Of a stretch of 64,000 nt of DNA, positions 48,156 through 59,573 are shown in pieces. Every line of letters starts with the position of its first letter. Position 1 is the stretch's first letter. The DNA is taken from contig OZ024823.1 in assembly GCA_964016985.1 (NCBI GenBank), positions 60,966,514 through 61,030,513 of the forward strand, given 5' to 3'. This DNA comes from Anodontia alba. Taxonomy: Eukaryota > Mollusca > Bivalvia > Lucinida > Lucinidae. Under the pieces are notes generated by a model. That model saw only the letters and a program-made list of their open reading frames with translations, was not told the DNA's origin and made no database searches. The translations under genes and the position numbers were made by a program.

Positions 48156-48464
48156 TTTAGAATAAGCGCACATAATTTCAAAATTGAACTGGGTAGATAT
48201 TAAGGCCAAAGATTGGAAGACAGATTATGTAATACTTGTAATGTTGTAGAAGATGAAATTCGTTTCTTCTGCGATTGCTATAAGTATCAAGATTTGCGAA
48301 ATAAAATGTTTCAAAGCATTGTTGTTCTAAATGACCTTTCATTTGATTCTAATAAAGAGTGTTTCATCAAACTAATGACATGTACTAATGAGCTGTTTTG
48401 AAATCAATTGTATTATTTGTAAGTGAACGTAAAATTTCATGACATGGCTCTTATGTCTCAAGGC

Positions 48465-48467
<3 letters not shown>

Positions 48468-48546
<79 letters not shown>
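48468..48546. repeat. (GT)n microsatellite in LINE C 3' UTR
   Basis: About 39 uninterrupted GT repeats. It lies between the LINE C stop (about 48,401) and the terminal MITE. Confidence 0.95.
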
Positions 48547-48548
<2 letters not shown>

Positions 48549-48659
48549 AACAATCACTATTCATAACAATCATTCATTATCCATATAACCATAAAATCGT
48601 TTGCATGTTATTGTGCAATGTATTATGTCATGTTTGTATTTGAAGCTGTGCGATTGTGG

Positions 48660-49035
48660 GACACCCTCGGCATATAGCAAAACTCGGCACATAACCAGCT
48701 CGGCAAAGCTTGGTACATTGCTCCAAGCATCAGTTTCATTAACTGCCAATCAACACTTGATTAATAAAGTAATTAGTATAACAGTTATGTCCTTTTCATG
48801 GCCTACTGAATGGTTTAAGAGACAATTTAAAAAAAAAAACACACACACACACACACAAAAACATAAATTTATTTTTCTAAACTTTTCCTTTTTAAAGTAT
48901 TATCTAAAAATGTATAAAATACTTATATAAATAGACGCATAAATGTATAGCTATATATGTGTGCCGAGTTTGCTATGTGCCGAGTTGGTATGGACCGAGT
49001 TGTTTATGTGCCGAATTTGCTATGTGCCGAGTTGA
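48660..49035. mobile_element. MITE with TCGGCACATA repeat TIRs
   Basis: The left end has CTCGGCATATAGCAAAACTC and GGCACATAACC. The right end is the reverse complement, with GTGCCGAGTT / GTGCCGAATTTGC units repeated four to five times. The LINE 3' UTR text GGGACACC and (C)GGCACCAGAAGT lies on either side. The TIR motif TCGGCACATAGCAAA is close to the TCGGCCCATAACAAAA motif of the MULE at 14,154-21,988, suggesting a related family. No ORF. Confidence 0.7.
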
Positions 49036-49079
49036 CCCGGCACCAGAAGTGCTGTAAATAAAAATCTATTCAATTCTAT

Positions 49080-49670
49080 TCTCGCGGTCCATATTTGATG
49101 AGAATATTTGGCCACAGTTAATTGGATAAAAGCAAAAACTATTGAAATTAAATATATTGCCAGAAAAAATAGATTCTACCTTAAATATTCTAAAGTTTTA
49201 TTTGGATATTAATTTGATATGTTATTTTATTATGTGTGTTGTTTTTTGTTCCATTGAGTGTTGCTGCAGTCCTGCAATGGAAGCCAGAAATTTAGTTTGA
49301 CAGGTCCACTCCTTTGAGTTTCTCTATTTTCTATTATAATTGGACAGATTTCAGTTACACTGAATTGAAAATGATCTGAGTATTTTCACCAATATATAAT
49401 GTAAGTGTCTAATGTTATCTACATACAGAAATAAACATTTCAAAGGGAAAACCAGTTTGACAAAATGTCAAATGCAGCAGATGATCACTGATGATGATGA
49501 ACCCCAGATCTGAATGGGAGAATCTGAATCAGAGAGCTGAATGAGAAAATGACAGGCGAATGAGAGAATCAAAATCCGAGATCTGAATGGGAGAGTGAAC
49601 GATCTGAATCCCCAAATTTGAATGAGAAAGATCTGAATCCCTTAAAATGGCTGATCTGAATCCCAGATGA
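49080..49670. repeat. Gene-free; short GATCTGAATCCC repeats
   Basis: AT-rich non-coding stretch. From about 49,500 to 49,670 the words GATCTGAAT, GAATGAGAGAATGA and ATCTGAATCCC recur in an irregular 15-25 bp pattern. Confidence 0.6.
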
Positions 49671-49679
49671 TGATCCTAA

Positions 49680-50960
49680 TGAGAGAATGACAGATGAAGG
49701 TTCTCTGCACTACCGCCACTGGCTATTAACATCTCTCCTGCATCATTCTTCACTGGTTTATCACCAACAACATCAGCGTTCTGTCGTCTGAACTGGTTAG
49801 CAAGGCAGACTTCTGAAGACTTGGGGTCAGTATTCTCGTAGACCTTCTTGTATGTTGGCTTCATGACGAGCATGCTGCACTGCATGTCTGGCATTTCATT
49901 TGGCTGCATTGTATGATGCCCTAGTGCCGTAGTCTTCCATGTCTTAAAAGCTTTCCGCTTGGCAGCAATAGCCTTTTCCACATGTTCAGTCCACCACCAG
50001 GTTTCACGACGCCAACAGTGGGGCCGAGTTGTTCCTCCTCAGTTGTCTTGAGCAGACCAGTCTTGATGTTTCCAGATATCCTCGGTGGTGCCATCAGCTG
50101 CACCTGCAGATGTGCTCACATGCAAGAAGACCTCCTGGAAATGATTGCTCATCTGAGGCTCTTTAAGCTTCCAAACTTTGAGGTGAGGGGTGAACTTGCG
50201 CTTGGATTTCGGTGGCACATCAATCCTCATGTCGCATACAAGAAGCTATGTTGCAGGGCTACTTCGTCCACAGGGATCACTTTTACATCTGTGACTAGTT
50301 TGCACATGGTCCTATGGAAAAGGATGGTCTATCTGCATGGGTATGTTTCCCGACTTGTACGTGATGAGCTGGCTTCACTTTTCTTGAAACGTGTTCCCAA
50401 GAAGCAGGGCAAATGCTAGGGCATACTCTAAGATTCTCTCAGCCTCTGGTTCCGGCCTGCCATACCCCATCCCACCATGCACTTACCTGTAACCAGTGCC
50501 TGCATGGCCTACATGGCCATTCCAGTCTCCACATGGGATCAGAAATACTGATGCTGGGATCCTGGCAGTCACAGCACGCAGCTGATCAAAGAACAGGTCC
50601 TTAACCTTATCACTTAGACCACTGTGGGACATACACAGACAGACAGGTAACCACACTCTGGCCGACTATAAGCTTCACTAAGATTATTCTATCGGAGACT
50701 CTCTGCACCTCAAAAACTTCCTCTGTCCACTCTTCGCCACAAACACTGCCTGTTGTTTCCGGACCAGTAGAGCTTCTACCTGGTGTCCTTGCCCTTGATT
50801 GTGCAGCAGTTGCCACCACGGTATCTGGTCTTCTGAATGCAGCCGACATCCACTTTCCTGCAGGATAGTGTTTCCACTACCTCGCAAACTCTTCCTCTCA
50901 GGGTGTTCACCTTGAGTGTTCCCACCCTGAATTTCCTCAGGTACTTGCTTGATTAATTAC
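49680..50960 (-). pseudogene. RTE-type LINE: endonuclease and linker, RT lost
   Basis: Minus-strand reading across several frames: TLKVNTLRGRVCEVVETLS, CCIQ-TRYRGG, VSDRIILVKLIVGQSVVTCL then SVYVPQ, CGDWNGHVGHAGTGY, GMGYGRPEPEAERILEYALA, SQLITYKSGN, QIDH and VCDMRIDVPPKSKRKFTPHL. The linker is LKVWKLKEPQMSNHFQEVF, ETWWWTEHVEKAIAAKRKAF and FRRQNADVVGDKPVKNDAGE. This order and wording are typical of RTE/BovB-like LINEs. The sequence stops there, so the reverse transcriptase is absent at this locus. Frame changes and stops make it non-functional. Plus-strand open frames here, including 145 aa at 49,982-50,419, are shadows. Confidence 0.8.
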
Positions 50961-51370
50961 AATAGCCTGACCTCGCCGTCGGAGATGTTACCAACAGAAC
51001 TTTGATGTCTGTTGGCACCGCCTAACTCTGATTCTATTCTTGTGATTGCCATGAAAGATTTTGGAACAGTTGTTTTTATGGGATCGCCTGTCCTAGTTGA
51101 CATCCCAACTCAGTTCTTTAACGGCATCTGAGCATGCACGCCATTCCTGCACTCGGGCAGTATGCTTTGCCGTTGTCCTTATAAAGAAAGGATCATCCGC
51201 CAAACCACAATAGCTAGAACACCAAGCCATCTGTCTGTAGATGATTGCTGCCTAGCTCTGACACCTAGGTTGTAGCAGCCTTGTAACTCTAAGGTGGGGA
51301 GGCAACTGTGATAGAGGGCAGCGTCACATTGCCACACTCATGTTGAGTGTCACAGCTGGAAGTGTAGATG
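50961..51370 (-). repeat. Probable RTE LINE 5' UTR
   Basis: Non-coding sequence directly upstream of the RTE endonuclease on the minus strand, higher in GC than its surroundings and without ORFs. Attribution is by position only. Confidence 0.4.
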
Positions 51371-51459
51371 CCATATATTTTTCTTAATTTCTAATCAGAG
51401 CAGTTGGGTTAGATGTGATTGCTCTGTTTGTGGAATGCAAGCAAAACAGAAAGTAGGTT

Positions 51460-52780
51460 GTATGCGGCCACACGAATCACCGAAATACCGGAATACTACC
51501 GAAATACCGGAATACCCGTGAAAAATATAGGTACACCTGTGAAAGACCAATATTGGCTTTAATTAATTAATTAAGTAATATTATGTCAACCTAATGGAAA
51601 AGGGATAATATTTTAACCTCAAATAATTTTCAAATTGTCTTTGAAGTGTTTTTTTTTTTTTGAAAACATTGTTGATGGTCCCCTAAATCAGAGCCCGAAT
51701 ACGACCGGAATACCCGTGAAAAACGTGAATTACCTACACTTCAAACGAAAAGCACATACAACTTTTTGTATAAAATATTTATCAATTGAGTGAATAATTT
51801 GTTCCGATTGATTTAGTTATGATTGATGTATATATAAAAATATATGGCCAGTAGTAAGTCTCAAACATGACACACCGAAAGTTAATCATTTACGCATGTT
51901 TGAAACTTACGCAGATTAAACAACCAATGCAATCATGATGAGTAACCTCATCCTTACATCCATGGAGCTTGTATGAATATTATTTTAAATATAATATAAA
52001 TACATTAATATAAATAATGTGTTCCAGCAGCACGCCTTTATGAATATGAGAATCGTTGCATCAATCTGTGTAAATATTACCCCGAATACATAGCGAAATT
52101 TTATATATAGCACTCTCCCCGCAAAAAAAAAAACAAAAAAAAAAACACAAAAATAATAAACTTTGCAAGTGCTGCTGCTGCCAAGAAAATAGTTTAAACC
52201 CGTGAAGCACTGCTGAAAATTCTAGAGGAGATGCCGATCTAACTGTTTTAGTATTTTACGGTGAAAATTAGGACGAACATTTCTTTTGAATCCTCTGCCC
52301 CAGCAGATGATTCACATGAATGTCACACTTAATTTACAAAAAAAAAAAATGTAAAATGCCGTCTGCTGAATATGCTAAGCGCTTCAAGGGTTAAAGTATG
52401 GATACATTTCATTTGACAAGGGAGACAGAAACGGACAGGCTGGAATGTATCTACACTGCTCGGATCGAAGCCCGGACGGTTGATGATTGGACCTGGGATA
52501 CGACTGTCCATTTAAATCACCGTGACTTGGTATCATGTCTCTTTCAACAACAACAACAAAAAAAAAAACAAAAAACAAAAAAAAAAGTCATATTGAGATG
52601 ATAGAATGCGGCGTCTGGTCAGGTATCTCTGTTTGCAAAAACAGTTTAGCCATTTTTCTAGGAATAACCAAATCTCATAGCCGGATGTACCTGAAATGGA
52701 CCAGCCAGAATCTTACAAGTTTTGCAAAGTCTCTCACTCTCTCTCTGTCTGGAAAGCTCTTTCGTTTTACCCTCATATAA
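51460..52780. other. No gene; ACCGGAATAC repeats and A-rich runs
   Basis: Short direct repeats ACCGGAATAC and CCGTGAAAAA occur near 51,490-51,525 and again near 51,705-51,730. Poly-A mixtures lie near 52,125-52,155 and 52,555-52,590. No domain in the small frames. Confidence 0.5.
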
Positions 52781-53592
52781 ATATGACACGTCTCCTTTCG
52801 AGCTATAAGTTGTTTGCACTGACTTTATTGGAAAAATGATATCGCACCGGCGGGAATTGAACGCGATTTGATCCCCACTTAACATGAAACACATGTAATT
52901 GCTACAGTCATTCGCTTCTTCCACTGCTTCAAGATCGGCAGTTACAAGTTTCTGGAGGAAGAGGGTTCAATGAACTGGTTAAACGCTTATTTTATAAGCA
53001 TGATCCCTCTTTATTGGCGCGATTCGTAAAAAAATGCTGTTCCCCATCCCGTTTCACATGGGCCAGACTCGTAAAGCAATTGCAGTTAACTCCCTTTTAA
53101 TAGTCAGTTGCAGTTAGCTCCCTTAAAAGAGTAAAACCCTGCAGTGTGAGGACGTTACCCCGCATTTACCAGGGTAAAATAAATATTGTTATGTTATTCT
53201 CTTACAGTATATATACATTAATAATATTATCTTTATTGGCTTATAGAGCAGTCTTCAAAACTTTCGTTTCCATGTAAAGTGTTCTGTTTTTGTGTCTTCA
53301 ACATTCGATATGCAAAACCAAGACCGTAATTTACATGTATTTAAGGAGTAAAAGAGACGCATGTATAAACCTACATGTAGCATCGGCGGGAAGCATCTTC
53401 ACATAATATTGTCATATGCCTTCGCGGACATTCTAGGCAGCGTCTTCCTGGGTAGAAACCAATACTAAGATACGAGGATAAAGTGTCTTGCTCAAAGACA
53501 CAACATTTGGTGCTCACGGGTATCGAATTACTATCTGGGCTAATTCAGCAGACGACAAAAAAAATAAAAAAAAATCGTTATTTGTTTTAATA

Positions 53593-53663
53593 CCAAGAAA
53601 ACAGGATTTGACATTTCATGCAATGGAGACAATTTGCATGAAATGCAAATCCTGTTTTCTTGG
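53593..53663. repeat. 71-bp near-perfect hairpin
   Basis: The arms CCAAGAAAACAGGATTT (53,593-53,609) and AAATCCTGTTTTCTTGG (53,647-53,663) extend inward through CATTTCATGCAA and TTGCATGAAATG, leaving a loop of about ten bases. Similar ATTTCATGCAAATTG text is at 7,058-7,100. Confidence 0.8.
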
Positions 53664-53814
53664 AAGAATGAGAAAAATATTTCAAAATATCGTCTGTTGA
53701 AAACTTTACCCAGAATGGTTTGCACAAACAAATCGCGCATGGACCTGTGCATAGCAAAAACCTATAATAACTTGTACGAAGAGACGAATCAGCCTGCACA
53801 CTCTGAGCCTGCAC

Positions 53815-54180
53815 ATCAGTAGTCTGATCAGAGCCTTCGCTAATCGTATGTACCGCCTACAGTCTAACAAAACGGGTTTAACAAAACGTCTTGTGCGACG
53901 AGCGAAGAATCGGGTCAGTCTGCGCAACTGCACGTTCTGATCAGAGCATTCGCTGATCGTATTTATCTTCGATAGCCGGGCTGTCCAAAGCGGGATAAAC
54001 AGTGTGACTGTAACATCACATTCTGATCAGACTCTTCGCTGATCATACAGTATGCACCTTCTTCGGACTCCAGGCTATCCAAGAAGCTTGCTTTATATAG
54101 TGGGTCGATGCACAGACTGACCTGAGTCTTTGCTGGTCGCACGTACATTGTACTATAGTATGTTTTGTCGTCCAGTTCAT
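53815..54180. repeat. ~100-120 bp degenerate tandem repeat
   Basis: The phrase TCTGATCAGAGCNTTCGCTGATCGTAT recurs near 53,823, 53,937 and 54,024, with a weaker unit near 54,118. The 60-75 aa frames on both strands follow the repeat and are not genes. Confidence 0.65.
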
Positions 54181-54239
54181 TGTAAGAACATTGTAAATCA
54201 TACTTTAGTACCGACATAATTTTGGTTTAAACTGGAGTT

Positions 54240-54315
54240 AAAAACGGCCCAGTCAACACCATGTAGGTCTTGTCGAGCCCGCACACTTTTCCGGGGTGGG
54301 CTTATTCATAAGCTA
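54240..54315 (-). repeat. Old fragment of the SINE body
   Basis: ACGGCCCAGTCAACACCATG, then GTCTTGTCGAGC and GGGTGGGCTTA match the plus-strand text of the two young SINEs in this window (ACGGCCCAGTCAACCCAATG, GTCATGTCGAGC, TGGGCAGGCTTAG) with many changes. No tRNA head remains. Confidence 0.55.
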
Positions 54316-54477
54316 TTAATCATTTCAACGGTTCATATACTTTGACGATAGAGCCTACTTTTGGAGTTATGGCCCTTTGAACACCGAAAATATTTTAGTG
54401 ATTTATGTAATATATTTTTGTCCACTCTGTAACTTGAAAACTATTTGAGATATTTTCTTGAAGCAGTATGAAATATT

Positions 54478-54560
54478 GGGAAATGGTGCCTCGGTGATGT
54501 GTTACAGTGGTAAAGCTGCTCGCCTTGTCACCCAGGGTCATGGGTTCGATCCCAGGCTTC
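54478..54560 (+). mobile_element. SINE head derived from a tRNA
   Basis: TGTTACAGTGGTAAAGC (A-box-like), CTCGCCTTGTCACCCAGG (anticodon-arm-like) and GGGTTCGATCCCAG (perfect B-box and T-arm) are in tRNA order and spacing. The acceptor stem is not convincing, so a tRNA gene is unlikely. The non-tRNA body probably runs to about 54,820 (GTGCAGTTGCTGCACGCGGG near 54,618 is a small hairpin). Confidence 0.65.
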
Positions 54561-54829
54561 TCAAGCCTTTAATATGGGACTTTAAACCATGGTCCACATT
54601 TCCCTATGACATTGACACGTGCAGTTGCTGCACGCGGGTGAGAATTTCCCGGTCTTTTACCATAGTACGTCATTTATATTGAGTGCGTGCGGTTGTTGCA
54701 TGGGAAAAGGCAGTTACAGGAATACATGTATGTAATTCGTCGAGTGGGGGCAGATGTTTGATTCTCTTTGTGATTTTCATGTGTTCGTTTTGTTTTCTAC
54801 AGCATATTAAGTAAAAATGACCATGCCGG

Positions 54830-55059
54830 ACCCTTAAAGCGCCAGTCACAACAATTGTCGTCTGCTTTGTCATCTGCTTGTGATTTTAAAAGTCATTTTG
54901 CAAACAGTGTGGACCCAGATCAGACTGCTCCTAGTCTGATCAGGGTCCACACTGTTTGCCTGTATGCAAAAATAGGTTTGAAAAGTCTGCAAGAATATTC
55001 AGCAGACGACATAAACAGACAACATTTTCAGATGCAGTTTTTCTTGGCGCTTTAAGGGT
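54830..55059. mobile_element. 230-bp MITE with central palindrome
   Basis: 15-bp TIRs ACCCTTAAAGCGCCA (54,830-54,844) and TGGCGCTTTAAGGGT (55,045-55,059). Inside, AAACAGTGTGGACCCAGATC at 54,902 pairs with GATCAGGGTCCACACTGTTT ending near 54,957. The central palindrome belongs to the repeat theme also seen at 6,077 and 29,240-30,030. Confidence 0.8.
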
Positions 55060-55119
55060 TAATGCCGTAAATTATTTGTTTATTTCTCTTTAAACGACAT
55101 CAGGATTGACATCATAATA

Positions 55120-55740
55120 AATTTAAGTCACCTTGACTTCTATTTTATGGTGTAGTGATTTTGCCTTATGTCTTGAATGTTATTTGATGTATGAACATCA
55201 TTATTTGGGATTATGAATCAGTATGATCCGACAGTTGACCTATAAGTAAATGTAGGTCACTGTGACCTATATTTCATGGTCCACTGATTTTATGTTATGT
55301 CTTGAGGACAATTTGATGTATGACTATCATAATTTGGGATCATGTGCCCTATATTTCATAGCCCTGTGTTTGTCATGTCTTCCACTATTTGATAACTACA
55401 TATAAGTGTCATATTTACATACATGTATAATGACACAGTGTGACCCAAACTTTGACCTCAAAGTAAATATAAATCAATGTAGCTCAGAGACAGACCTTGT
55501 AAACTATCTGTTGGTCAATGACCTATATTTTATGGTCCATTGATTTTGTCTTATATCATTGTCATTGACTTAAAAATATTTTATAATTAAGAAATGGCGC
55601 CACCCGGGGGTATTCGTGACCCTCTTACACTTGCTCAAGTGTACACCCTAAGTATCTCAGTCAAAAGTAATCTATGTACACACACACACTGAATCCCAGA
55701 TAGTTTGAAAATGAGGGTTTCTTTTGGTTGTTTTTTCCTT
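55120..55740. other. Diverged TGACCTATATTT-rich non-coding sequence
   Basis: Phrases GTGACCTATATTT, GGTCCANTGATTTTG and GTCTTGA recur irregularly, apparently a decayed version of the satellite that follows. No gene. Confidence 0.5.
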
Positions 55741-55749
55741 TTTATCGCA

Positions 55750-56455
55750 CCTGCTTGTAGCAGGATGAGATATAGGCGTCCGATTTTCTGTCCGTCAGTC
55801 TGTCCGTCTGTCCGTCTGTCAACATTTATGTCGACGTTCGACATTTATGTCAAAGTTAGTATTCTAATCAACTACAAGACTAAACAACCATCAAACCTTG
55901 CATGAAACATCTCCCTGACCTCCTGACTTTGCAACATAGGCGTCCGCTTTTCCGTATGTCTGTCCATTCGTCCGTCCGTCTGTCAACATTTATGTCGACG
56001 TTCGACATTTATGTCAAAGTTAGTATTTTAATCAAGTACAAGACTAAACAACCATCATACCTTGCATGAAACATCTCCCTGACCTCCCGACTTTGCGACA
56101 CAGGTGCCCACTTTTCCATTCGTCTGTCTGTTCGTCAGTCTGTCCGTCCGTCTGTCAACATTTATGTCGACGTTCGACATTTATGTCAAAGTTAGTATTC
56201 TAATCAACTACAAGACTAAACAACCATCAAACCTGGTATGAAATATCTCCCTGACCTCCTGACTTTGCGACACAGGTGCCCGCTTTTCCATTTGTCTGTC
56301 CGTTCGTCCGTCCGTCTGTCTCTTAACAGTTCTGTTATGTCAGAGTTCGACATTTACGTCAAAGTTAGTATTCTAATCAACTACAATTCTACAACAACCA
56401 TCATTCCTTGCATGACACATCTCCCTGACCTCCTGACTTGGCAGATATGTTGACC
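55750..56455 (+). repeat. Hairpin-headed ~175-bp satellite
   Basis: Begins with the hairpin CCTGCTTGTAGCAGG (55,750-55,764), then GTCTGTCCGTCTGTCC text and units containing AACATTTATGTCGACGTTCG, CAAAGTTAGTATTCTAATCA and CATCTCCCTGACCTCC. Units start near 55,800, 55,975, 56,150 and 56,320. Confidence 0.8.
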
Positions 56456-59400
56456 CAGTGACCTTGACCTATATTTTGCGCTCCATTGACTTTGACACAA
56501 TTTACGTTGACATTCCAGATCTTCTCAACTATAAGGCATACAACTACCAAACCTTGCATAGTGCTTCTTCTAGTTGTACAGACTTGGCAGGTACCTTGAC
56601 CTGGTGACCTTGACCTATATTTTGCGCTCCAGTGACTTTGACATATTTTGCGTCGACGTTCGATATCTCTTCAACTATAAGGCCTACAACCATCAAACCT
56701 TGCAAAGTGCTTCTCCTCAATGTACTGACTTAGCAGATACCTTGACCTGGTGACCTTGACCTATATTTTGGCTGCAGTGACTTTGACATAATTTACATCA
56801 ATGTTCCAGATCTCCTCAAGTGTAAGACCTCTAGCCACCAAACCTTGCATAGTGCTTCCCCTATATGTACTGACTTGGCAGGTATCTTGACCCGGTGACC
56901 TTGACCTATATTTTGAGCTCCAGTGCCTTTTACACATTTTACGTCAACGTTCAATATCTCCTCAACTATAAGGCCTACAACCATCAAACCTTGCATAGTG
57001 CTTCTCTTCAATGTACGGACTCTGCAGGTACCTTGACTTGGTGACCTTGACCTATATTTCACGCTCCATTGACTTTTACACCTTTTAGGTCACCCTTCCA
57101 TATGTCCTCAACTGTAAGGCCTTCAACCACCAAACCTTATATAGCACTTCTTCTCGATGTACTGACTCCACAGGTACCTTGACCTGGTGACCTTGACCTA
57201 TATTGTGCACTCCAGTGACTTTGACACATTTTATATTGATGTTCGGTATCTCCTCAAATATAAGACCTACAACCACTAAACCTTGCATAGTGCTTCACCT
57301 CATTGCCCTGGCTTGGCAGGTACCTTAACCCAGTGACCTTGACCTATATTTGACACATTTTACGTTGATGTTTGATCTCCTCAACTATAAGGCCTACAAC
57401 CACCATACCTTGCATTGTGCTTCTCCTTGATGTACTGAATTAGCAGGTACTTGACCCGTGACCTTGACCTATATTTCATGCTCCAGTGACTTTTACACAT
57501 TTTACGTCAACGTTCCATTATCATTGGGCTGTATGATACGAAAAGTCAGTGCTGATGTAGCCATTAGAGGGAATGGGACTGGCCTGGAATATATGTGCCC
57601 CACTAGGCACTTTGTCTACATTTTTTTCAACCCAGTTTTCCAAGTAAGTACTTCTAAGAATGAAATAAACTTATTTAATAACCACATTCTGATTGAGGCT
57701 CCTGTGACTTTTGCGCCAGCAGGTGCGATGACGCCTTCCGCGGAATTCTTGTAATCAACTACAAGACTAAACAACCATCAAACCTTGCATGAAACATCTC
57801 CCTGACCTCCCGACTTTACGACATAGGTGCCCACTTTTCCATTCGTCTGTCTGTTCGTCCGTCCGTCTGTTAACAGTTCTGTTATGTCGAAGTTCGACAT
57901 TTATGTCAAAGTTAGTATTCTAATCAATTACAAGACTAAACAACCATCAAACCTTGTATGAAACATCTCCCTGACCTCCTGACTTTGCGACATAGATGCC
58001 CGCTTTTCCATTCATCTGTCCGTTCATCCGTCCGTCTGTCTGTTAACAGTTGTGTTATGTCGAAGTTCGACATTTACGTCAAAGTTAGTATTCTAATCAA
58101 CTACAATTCTACAACAACCATCATACCTTGCATGACACATCTCCCTGACTTCCTGACTTGGCAGGTATGTTGACCCAATGACCTTGACCTATATTTTGCG
58201 CTCCATTGACTTTGACACAATTTACGTTGACATTCCAGATCTTCTCAACAATAAGGCGCACAACTACCAAACCTTGCATAGTGCTTCTCCTAGATGTACT
58301 GACTTGGCAGGTACCTTGACCCGGTGACCTTGACCTATATTTTTCGCTCCAGTGATTTCCACATATTTTGTGTCGACGTTTGATATCTCCTCTACTATAA
58401 GGCCTACAACCATCAAACCTTGCAAAGTGCATCTTCTCAACGTACTGACTTGGCAGATACCTTGACCTGGTGACCTTGACCTATATTTTGGCTGCAGTGA
58501 CTTTGACATAATTTATGTCAACGTTCCAGATCTCCTCAAGTTTAAGACCTCTTGCCACCAAAACCTTGCATAGTGCTTCTCCTAGATGTACTGATTCGGC
58601 AGGTATCTTGACCCGGTGACCTTGACCTATATTTTGCGCTCCATTACCTTTTACACATTTTACGTCAACGTTCAATATCTCCTCAACTATAAGGCCTACA
58701 ACCATCAAACCTTGCATAGTGATTCTCCTCAATGTACGGACTCCGCAGGTACCTTGACTGGGTGACCTTGACCTATATTTTGTGCTCCATTGACTTTTAC
58801 ACCTTTTACGTCACCCTTCCATATGTCCTCAACTGTAAGGCCTTCAACCACCAAACCTTATATAGCACTTCTTCTCGATGTACTGACTCGGCAGGTACCT
58901 TGACCTGGTGACCTTGACCTATACTGTGCACTCCAGTGACTTTGACACATTTTATGTTGATGTTCGGTATCTCCTCAAATATATAACCTACAACCACTAA
59001 ACCTTGCATAGTGTTTCACCTCATTACACTGGCTTGGCAGGTACCTTGACCCGGTGACCTTGACCTATATTTGACACATTTTACGTTGATGTTTGATCTC
59101 CTCAACTATAAGGCCTACAACCACCATACCTTGCATTGTGCTTCTCCTTGATGTACTGAATTAGCAGGTACCTTGACCCGTGACCTTGACCTATATTTCA
59201 TGCTCTAGTGACTTACACATTTTACGTCAATGTTCCATTATCATTGGGCTGTATGATACGAAAAGTCAGTGCTGAAGATATAGCCATTAGAGGGAATGGG
59301 ACTGGCCTGGAATATATGTGCCCCACTAGGCACTTTGTCTACATTTTTTTCAACCCAGTTTTCCGACTAAGCACTGCTAAGAATGAAATAAACTTATTTA

Positions 59401-59468
59401 ATAATCACGTTCTGATTGTGGCTTCTGTGACTTTTGCAGGTGCGATGACGCCTTCCGCGGAATTTTTG
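56031..59468 (+). repeat. ~1.7-kb tandem duplication of composite satellite
   Basis: Copy 1 about 56,031-57,752, copy 2 about 57,753-59,468. Each copy has ~175-bp hairpin-satellite units, then eight or so ~140-bp units (CCTTGACCTGGTGACCTTGA, CTATATTTTGCGCTCCAGTG, CTCAACTATAAGGCCTACAA), then a ~230-bp unique end with GGGCTGTATGATACGAAAAG and GATGACGCCTTCCGCGGAAT. The two copies match unit by unit with few indels, so the duplication is later than the satellite expansion. A frame at each unique end (MIRKVSA-VAIRGNGTGLEY) is retained in both copies. Confidence 0.8.
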
Positions 59469-59542
59469 TTTAGAGAGAGAGACAAACAGACAGAAAACTA
59501 AATTTCATTCCCAAATTAACTAAATTTTATTCTAATCAAGCT

Positions 59543-59550
<8 letters not shown>

Positions 59551-59573
<23 letters not shown>

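Larger units (their letters stand above)
37632..48404 (+). pseudogene. LINE C ORF2: endonuclease-RT pseudogene in pieces
   Basis: Endonuclease C-terminal part: HDGTYDIILQRVSHNS, an in-frame TGA at 37,712-37,714 (likely former Trp), LYVLNGRTLGDLTGQYTCHT, STVDYFIVSR and LSDHCMLTAKL. The linker 37,950-38,320 continues at about 39,035 (FKEYK, RRRFDENLTNVLNEAMQKD). RT: LNNNEKLNQTSALDYNMTEK and WKNGIIKPVHKNGSQFDPN up to 39,540; then from 44,341 SSYRGITLSSCLGK, LKQEQAGFHKSYRTSDHIF; then from 45,265 EHIEITQGVHPGSILSPSL, HLLYVDDLLLL (catalytic Asp pair present) and CVNQCKYLGVNISSNGKF. A 102-bp direct duplication lies at 45,783/45,885. The C-terminal part resumes at 46,743 (TSIKAKLKERFISFWKKSLN, LDILPDREHL) and 48,156 (FRISAHNFKIELG, LEDRLCNTCNVVEDEIRFFC). 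Stops and frameshifts are common; not functional. Confidence 0.8.
37632..49080 (+). mobile_element. LINE C, split by at least six nested insertions
   Basis: The LINE runs from a truncated endonuclease at about 37,632 to a 3' UTR ending AATAAAAATCTATTCAATTC at about 49,075. The frame can be followed across every interruption: repeat (38,326-39,034), hairpin satellite with its own insertions (39,547-about 44,338), TIR element (about 44,751-45,258), TIR element (46,265-46,742), unknown-ORF element (about 46,942-48,155) and MITE (about 48,660-49,035). About 4 kb of the 11.4 kb span belongs to the LINE. Motifs (SDH endonuclease, YRGITLSSCLGK, YVDD, terminal CCHC) identify a non-LTR element; I do not assign a clade. 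Confidence 0.8.

Noticed and set aside
49982..50419. 145-aa plus-strand open frame
   Set aside because: Antisense shadow of the RTE endonuclease-linker, which has clear family motifs on the minus strand.
52845..52930. tRNA-like B box (GTTCAATTCCCGC on the minus strand)
   Set aside because: No convincing A box at the right distance and no stem complementarity; too weak to call.
56793..59009. Series of 67-103 aa minus-strand frames (QGLMVVGLIVEEI...)
   Set aside because: Periodic translations of the ~140-bp satellite; no start, domain or break pattern typical of genes.
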